The position numbers and the translations under genes were made by a program. Shown here piece by piece: positions 57,150-64,000 of a stretch of 64,000 nucleotides of DNA. A model generated the notes under the pieces. It made no database searches. It saw nothing but the letters and a program-made list of their open reading frames with translations, and was not told the origin of the DNA. The DNA is from Carposina sasakii (Eukaryota; Arthropoda; Insecta; Lepidoptera; Carposinidae): positions 2,046,001 to 2,110,000 of the forward strand of contig CP053160.1 of NCBI GenBank assembly GCA_014607495.2. Direction: 5' to 3'. The first letter of the stretch is position 1. Every line of letters begins with the position of its first letter.

Positions 57150-60100
57150 AATGAATCTTTACAGGTAGGCTAGCCTATGTGTCAATCTAACTATAGGTAC
57201 CTACCCTTAGCTTATCAAATCAGATACGTCAGTCCATGTATCCGTAGCGTGCATTGTTATTGAACTGCAACATGCAGTGAGTACCTACACATTGAAATTA
57301 TAAACATACCTACTACATGTCTAAATATTATATCCATACTCCATAGCAGGGAGCGTGAGTTGTTACCACTTTATTTCAAAATTAAGTGTATCAACCACAT
57401 TTCCCCTGTGCATCATATTTTACCCGCAGTGCATCATCAGCTAACCGAGTAACCTGGTTTCTACGATCAATATATTTCCCGGCGCCCACTGGATGGAGGT
57501 AAAAGGTTACCCTTTGTTTACCTTTCCACCACGATTATTTATGTTTGTGTACCTATACACCTGTATTAACTATGACTACCGAGGAGTTATTAACTTCAGG
57601 TGATGCTCCGTTACTATAGTATATTAGCATCATCATACTTTTGAGCATACTAACTTAATTATAGTGACCTAATACAGGTCGTTTTCTCAATCTATAAGTA
57701 TCCACCTACTTCCGCCAACCCAAAAACATGATGTTGATTACTGAGATCTCTCCGACTGATCATGTCGCTTCGGTGATGGCTACCACTTTGACGGCTCTAT
57801 CAAGGTAGCAGGTTCGAATTGGCAGAATTGAAAAAAGTTGCAAGAATTTTCAGCTCACATTGGCCATTAGTTTAGATATCTTAAGGTATTAGACCTACAC
57901 GCTAAAGAATGGGGGAATATGAAAATCATAGATCGCAATAGCAACTTCAATTCAAACCCTAGCACACAAATACCAAACAACCGTTTTACCATATAGGTAC
58001 ACATAGTGGTCCACGTCATGTATGTCGTCTAGTACAGTATCTACAAATCTAATGCCTAAGACATGAAGCTGCTAACATCAAACATTGTAGCTCAGTCTCG
58101 TGGGCGTGTAACGCGACAATCCACCATTATGTGGCCCAGGCGGGCGTCGAACCCGCACCCACATGCTTGTCGTTAGTGCCAGCCGATGTGTACTCAGCAA
58201 GTACACGACTGCTCGTCTTATGTTAGATACTCTACTCATTCATGATTGATCTTGTTATGATAATGAATGGGATGTTTAACAAGAAGCCATGACAATAGCC
58301 TTCTTATAAATTAATACAAATGTCGTCTCAGTCTGGGCATATTTGAGACTAACGCCTTTTTAATACAAATCATCACTTTACACCTTGGAGTAGTTATTTA
58401 AACTCTATTTCATGTTTACTAACGGCTCATCTAATATATGAAATCATATATAACGCATCATCTAACTATCCGTCTGGATGGAAAATGTTTAAGTTACTAA
58501 TGAATTCGATACTTATTGAAGAAGAGTATAAAATTTTACCCATCTACCATAATCTCCATAGCTTCACAAATGTATTAGTATTTCCAATGACTCATACCTG
58601 AAACAAACAAAAAAACTTCATGAAATAAAATTGTGACGTCTGACTTTGGTCCCTATCTATTTTTGGATATACGCATAGATACTGCAAAAACATGGTTGAA
58701 TGAGCCACAAAATTACAATTGTCCCAATTGGTCTAATCAATCTAAACTTAACTTTTGGGTCAAAATGATTAGCCCATACGCGACATAAATATTATATCCT
58801 CGCACTTAGGCCTAGCTCGCGCAAACACTTCGAAAAAAGACTTTATTGTTTTACTTTTGTTGTCTATAATGTATGGGCTATTTTCTCAGGCTAGATATAT
58901 TTTTTTTAAAAATACGCCTTCTATAATATCTCAAAACATACGTGTGATTTCTGCAGAGAAAGAAAATAAAACATTAAATGATAGGCACCATTGCACAAGA
59001 CTACAATAGATATGCTCATAACAAAGCCTAATTGTTTTTATATCACAGCCGAGGGAGATAGGCTCAGTTTGGTAAACACACTCTACGTGACTAAACAGCG
59101 TGATGATAAATATGTAGTACTCCCCTATAACTAGTGGAAACTACGAGAAGTATAAGGTGATAGAAATAAATGACGCCAAAACATTACACATACAGATCAA
59201 AACAATAAGAAATACTAGATTACCTAACCGGGAAGAACTGAACTTTGACTCAGATTTTCACATGAAATTATTTCAAAATAGATTCAAATGTTTACATTAG
59301 TCGAATCAAGGGATATTCATGTGGCTCTTTGCACGAAGAGTTCAAAAATTTAATGGATAAAGAGTCAACTTTGAAATATAGATTCATTCACAGACAAATT
59401 CAGAAGAAATTCACAAACACAGGGGTTAACTTTCATAAAAAACTTAGTAAAGGGCTAACCCTAGGCTTCAAAATAAAAACCTAAACAGTTGCGGAGCCTG
59501 AAACAAAGCTCCGCTAAAGCCATTGGTCTGAATGACTGGCGGTGTAGTTATTATTTAATCTGCTTAGATGGCCCAAGGGGTGAACTTCTATGTTTTGTGG
59601 GGTGAATCGCAAAACTTAATAAGTTACCTATATTACGTGTAGTAAATACTTGTACATATTTAGATATTTAGTAAATATTATAAGTGAAATTGTGCAAGTT
59701 GGTGTGCAGATTTATGCAAGATTCACAATGTTTCTTAATTAACTATGTACCTTGCGAAAAGTCTAAAATAACTACATACTCTATATAGTACTAGTAGTCA
59801 TGAATAGTCATGATGATATATCAGAAAATATTCGAGAGGTACGCAAAAATACAATTCTCTGAGCATTTGGGAGCTACACTACAGGATACCCAAATTCATC
59901 TTGTAAGGAGCTAAGGCCGTAGGTAGAGGCTACCGTAACATATATATAATATGCGGAGTAGGTACTACAAATACACTACAGACATAAATATGACATATAG
60001 CAAAAATATGATGTAGAAATAGACCACCTAAGCAAAGTCTGCCAAATTCTCTCCCTTGCACCACCACCAAGTCAACCCTTCCAGGTCGTTGTACTGTGAA

Positions 60101-61200
60101 GTGGGCACGGCAGCTGAAAACCGCTTTCAGTCTATCGCTGTCTATTTCATGACAAAGGGCGGTTTTTTATGCCGTATTCTGACGTCCCGTTTACTTAATA
60201 ATTCAAGCGGTTGTATAATGACCATGGGAATTTGGGTATGGCGACATGACTGTCTTAATTTTTGATGAGCAAGAATCTTTATTTTCTGTTAATTATTAAA
60301 TATCTTGTGTTGATGTGGGAAATAACGAGAACTTATTATTCCATGTAGAATACATCAGATGCATCTCGTTGGAGTACAGGCTATGGAATTGGTATTTCTG
60401 TTTTTTTTTTTTTTTTTGTTCAAGACAATAATTAATTTGTCTCGAATGACAAAGTTTGAAAAACACGATAAGCACCAGACTGGAGGACTAAGATCTCAAT
60501 AACACAGCAGGGTATTTGAATATGTAAATAAGTCAATATTTTCCATGAAATCATTGGCGTTTATCGATGCAATAAATAACTGGGCAATTTGACGCAATTT
60601 TCGTCATGCAATTCCGGTTTGATACATCGTTTTATATAAACATAAATGTACTCGTAATGTAACTTCATATAAAAATATCACCCATGAAGTAGCTGGTGTA
60701 GTGAAAGTACAAGTACGTAAATTTTTTAATATAGAATTGAATTATGTACACGAATAAAGTATGTACCTATATACCTATCGAACACAATGACACTACACCG
60801 CGACGAATAAACAAAAAAATATTATACATACAGACGAATTGAGAAACTCCTCCTTTTTTTTAAGTCGGTTAATGAATAAAGATGTTTTCAAAGACATTAT
60901 TACTATAGTGCACGCAATCATTTAAATTATAAACATAACTTTACACAAATCTGTAGTTCAGTTTAGCCCTTACCGAGCCCTTGCTGCGGGGTGTGGTGAC
61001 AGCGCACCCTTTACGGGAATTCATTAACAGTAGGGTTACAATGAATCCTGAAAAGAACTAACAACGTTAATTACGTAATATCTTTATACGATTTAGGTAG
61101 GTAAAAAGCTATCAGTGGTAGACACTTAAATCAAACCGGCCAATATTTCCTAATATCATTACAACCCATAAAGCTCGGTCGTTTATATTTGATTACTTAA
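57150..61200. other. Long non-coding stretch with minor repeats
   Basis: Mostly AT-rich with no exon I can support. A tRNA-like B-box in reverse lies at 58130-58200 ('gggcgtcgaacccgcaccca'). A SINE end in reverse, 'cctccttttttttaagtcgg', is at 60850. The open frame at 60056-60265 has no recognisable motif. Confidence 0.4.
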
Positions 61201-61202
61201 TT

Positions 61203-61327
61203 AAGGGCCGATATTTCTTAACGTCAGTTGTTGATGCTGCCTTTATCTTGATCGTTTTAGACAAAGACAGCATCAACTTTATTCTTCTGAAAGACAATCT
61301 GACGTTTGGGAAAATCGGCTCTTAGTT
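61203..61327. mobile_element. Family D MITE
   Basis: Ends 'aagggccgatatttcttaac' and 'gacgtttgggaaaatcggct', with the inner 'gacagcatcaactttattct'. Confidence 0.7.
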
Positions 61328-61844
61328 ACAAACCAATTTAGTATGCACTAATAAGTGTAATATAAAGTTATTTGGTAGAATTTCATGTACAAAATATTAC
61401 AGAAATATTCATAATCCAGACACGTAGTAATATTTAGTCACCCTAGTCCAGCATGTATATGGGTACGCAAAGGTGTTTGTCACATGATTAATGTTTAGTC
61501 ATTTGGTCATGTTTTTGGTAGCCTCTTCAGGTATTGCTGAGTCACAAGTATAAGAGTAGAAGTTCTAAAGCTTAAGAGTTGGGATTCCCAACTTGGGAAC
61601 CTTTTACGATGACGATTTTTGGTTCAATTTCTGAGATAGGTCCATATTCTATCTACACACTGATAACCATGATCCATTGCAGGAGACATCTTGGGGGAAT
61701 ACTGACAATATGAGTGAAATGAAGATTTCATTTTATTCTTATGTTAGAGAAATCTTTCAATAAAAGATTTGCTTAGTTATTCCCGTGGATTCCCCAAATG
61801 AAGAACTTAGTAAAGTTATTAATAAAGAAATGGAAAAAATTCCT

Positions 61845-61915
61845 CACCCGGGTGGGAATCGAACCCACGACCTCTGCATTCCGTGCCAGCGCTCTTACCA
61901 CTGAGCCACCGGGTC
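61845..61915 (-). repeat. tRNA-like sequence (SINE head or tRNA pseudogene)
   Basis: Reverse strand: A box 'tggctcagtggtaagagc' and B box 'gggttcgattccc' in a 71-bp unit with pairing acceptor ends (acccgg/ccgggt), D stem and T stem (gtggg/cccac). The outermost acceptor pair mismatches and the anticodon stem pairs poorly. No other SINE body is evident next to it. More likely tRNA-derived than a working tRNA. Confidence 0.5.
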
Positions 61916-62590
61916 AATTACTCGGATGACGAATTATACTATCTCCTTTTTAAATTTCATTAGTAAAGTTATTCATATCCAAACCGAAACGAATTATTAA
62001 GCCATTTCATGGAGTAAACAGAGACATAAAGCGATAAAAGACCCTTACATTATGGAACTGGGTCACGGAGGGCCATCTCCATACTCGAAACAAGATAACA
62101 TTGGCTTGTTTTTATCGGTTTACTTACCATTTCATTTTCTATATGAAATGTATCATCACAAGTGCAAGTTCGTAAGTTTAAAAAATTTCAATAGCACTAA
62201 GTACATAATTGGTTCTTAGCTTAGCTCTATTGTAAAATTTATCAATGGAACAGCTGCGAATAACGGTAAAAATAATTGCTTTGAACCTGGGAATTAATTC
62301 TGAATATTCTGACCTAGGCGATTAGCTAGCAACTTATATTAATCTTTTACACCTGTCCCCGCTATACTAAATGTGGCCGTAAGATCTCAATCGCAACTCT
62401 GCAGAATTGGCTACCTGATTTTTAGGAATACAGCCATCTGTTTATTTTATACAGAAACTAGTGGACACCGCGCGTTCTAGTTGACCGAATTGTGAATCAA
62501 AACTATTCTCGAACGCACTTGAACTTACACAAAAAATTTCATCAAAATCGGACCAGCCTATTAGAAGGAGTTCAATTACAAACACACGAA

Positions 62591-62970
62591 TAGGATGATT
62601 TTTGGTCGTCAACGTTCCCGAAAACTACGGAATCTCATCATCATTACGATCATTTATCTCCATGGAAGTATACATGGGAAGTGTCTGGTTTCCAAAATAT
62701 TAGGGTCCAAAGTTGAGTAAATAGACTGCGTTTTTCTGCATAAATGCACATTGACGCGTGTAGCAAGATTTTTTTTACGAGAAATAATTAATATCTATCT
62801 ATGAAAAAACTAGCATAAACACTGGACACTATAAATTTCGCCCGATGTAGAAATAAAAAAAAACAAAAAATTTACATCGTTTCCCAGCATTTTTTTGCCA
62901 TAAACTTACTTTATTTGATGTATAGAGTACGTACCCTTCGTTAAGGGTGGCGTGGAAAAACATCCTGTAT
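62591..62970 (+). mobile_element. TA-MITE family E copy
   Basis: 'taggatgatttttggtcgtc' start and 'aaaaacatcctgta' end, related to 28297-28679. Confidence 0.7.
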
Positions 62971-63502
62971 ACATAAAGATGCTCTATTCAAAGTAACAGC
63001 AAAACAAAGTACGTCGAGTACAAGCCTGTTAAATCAGTTAGGCGGCCAGTAGATCCGCGGAGATCCATAACGAAGAGGGCGGACGTGCTCAAGAGGCTAC
63101 GACGTGATACGGTCTACCTTGAACAAATATATCTACCCGAAAATTATACGCAAAACTACAGCGGCGTCCTTTGATATCTTGGCTGGTAACGGAGACTTGT
63201 AAATGTACTGACGCACCAAAATATATTTTGTCAAGAGATATCATCATCAGAATCATCTATCTATACAAAAACGATACAATGCCGACTGACGGATCAATTT
63301 TATTTTTCGTTTGGCCTTTCCCCTCAGATGAATGAATTATACAGATCTGAAACAAAGTAAAAAAAATGGGACCATCCACCATTGAACTCACTACATACCT
63401 ACTTAAGTACTTACTATTAGTTTTCACACTCGAAATACTTCTTGTTGTAACTAACAGTAATGGCCGTGTCGGTGCCGTTTTACGCGTTTTTATTGAGGTT
63501 TA

Positions 63503-63768
63503 TACAGGGTGTAACAAAAAGGGTATGTTAAGCAAAAAGCTATGTAAATAGCCCTTTGTAGAGAACCTATTCACAAAATTTGAGATCCGAAAAATCACAT
63601 GTTTATTTTTCCCGATAGTATGGAGAATTTTTAAATATCTCAGGAATTTTCATACAATCTTGAAAAATAAAAATGTGATTTCTAGTCTCAAATTTTGGAA
63701 ATAGGTTCTCTATAGTGGGCTATTTATATAGCTTTTCGCTTAACATACCCTTTCTGTTACACCCTGTA
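63503..63768. mobile_element. 266-bp TA-MITE
   Basis: TACAGGGTGTAACAAAAAGG to 'ctgttacaccctgta', a near twin of 48682-48947. Confidence 0.85.
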
Positions 63769-64000
63769 TAAACGTCAAAAGCAAGGAAAATTTCAGATAT
63801 TTGTGCTCTATAACACTTTACACTAGTACTCTTCTCTATGCCTTTCCCTTAAAAAAAAGTACAGTGTTATAATCAGTGGTCGGAGTAGGTATATTGATTT
63901 TACATACTTGCGTCATGATATCATAACATGGACATGCATTTTTTCCGGAGTTTCCAAAAATTTGGTAAATAGAGTAATAAAATAAAAAACCATACGTAAC

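Noticed and set aside
61845..61915. Functional tRNA gene
   Set aside because: The anticodon stem pairs poorly and the first acceptor pair mismatches; more likely a SINE head or pseudogene.

Overview
This window looks like genomic DNA from a moth or butterfly. It is AT-rich and gene-sparse, and three genes are split by GT-AG introns. The rest is crowded with repeat types I associate with Lepidoptera: Lep1/Helitron-like elements that start TC and end CTAG, MITEs starting TACAGGGTG at TA targets, tRNA-derived SINEs, a mariner fossil, and SINE pieces carrying 'ttaaccgacttcaaaaa'. I ran no search. Gene names rest on reading conserved protein motifs and checking that exon phases join. Species is not determined.

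Layout. (1) 1-7483: repeats, plus the intron of a gene that runs off the left edge. (2) 7484-9152, minus strand: the first three coding exons of Nprl2, a subunit of the GATOR1 complex that restrains TORC1. (3) 9153-11656: the spacer between two divergent genes, holding a 577-bp near-perfect foldback element and a broken Pif1/Helitron helicase. (4) 11657-12641, plus strand: a complete three-exon Ppcdc gene (phosphopantothenoylcysteine decarboxylase, coenzyme A synthesis, 202 aa). (5) 12823-42791, minus strand: 16 exons of the formin Frl (FMNL orthologue), with every phase consistent. They give 1015 visible residues: GTPase-binding/FH3 region, coiled coil, proline-rich FH1, FH2 and autoregulatory tail. 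Only the extreme N-terminus is missing. Ppcdc and Frl converge, with poly(A) signals about 22 bp apart. (6) 42792-64000: no exon I can assign; probably the first Frl intron or intergenic DNA, full of transposon remnants and with a few speculative small ORFs.

The three genes belong to unrelated pathways (nutrient sensing, CoA synthesis, actin assembly) and I see no functional link between them.

The most interesting signals are inside Frl. After the normal stop (TGA at 14963-14961) the same frame stays open for 108 codons of coding-like sequence, which suggests stop-codon readthrough or a long alternative C-terminus. The intron after exon 11 holds a minisatellite whose units copy the exon's own 5' splice site, giving at least six consensus decoy donors behind the true one. 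Exon 4 has a diverged tandem copy of its 3' part only 53 bp downstream, in matching phase. Another Frl intron carries an inverted pair of repeats that would fold into a hairpin with arms of about 230 bp.
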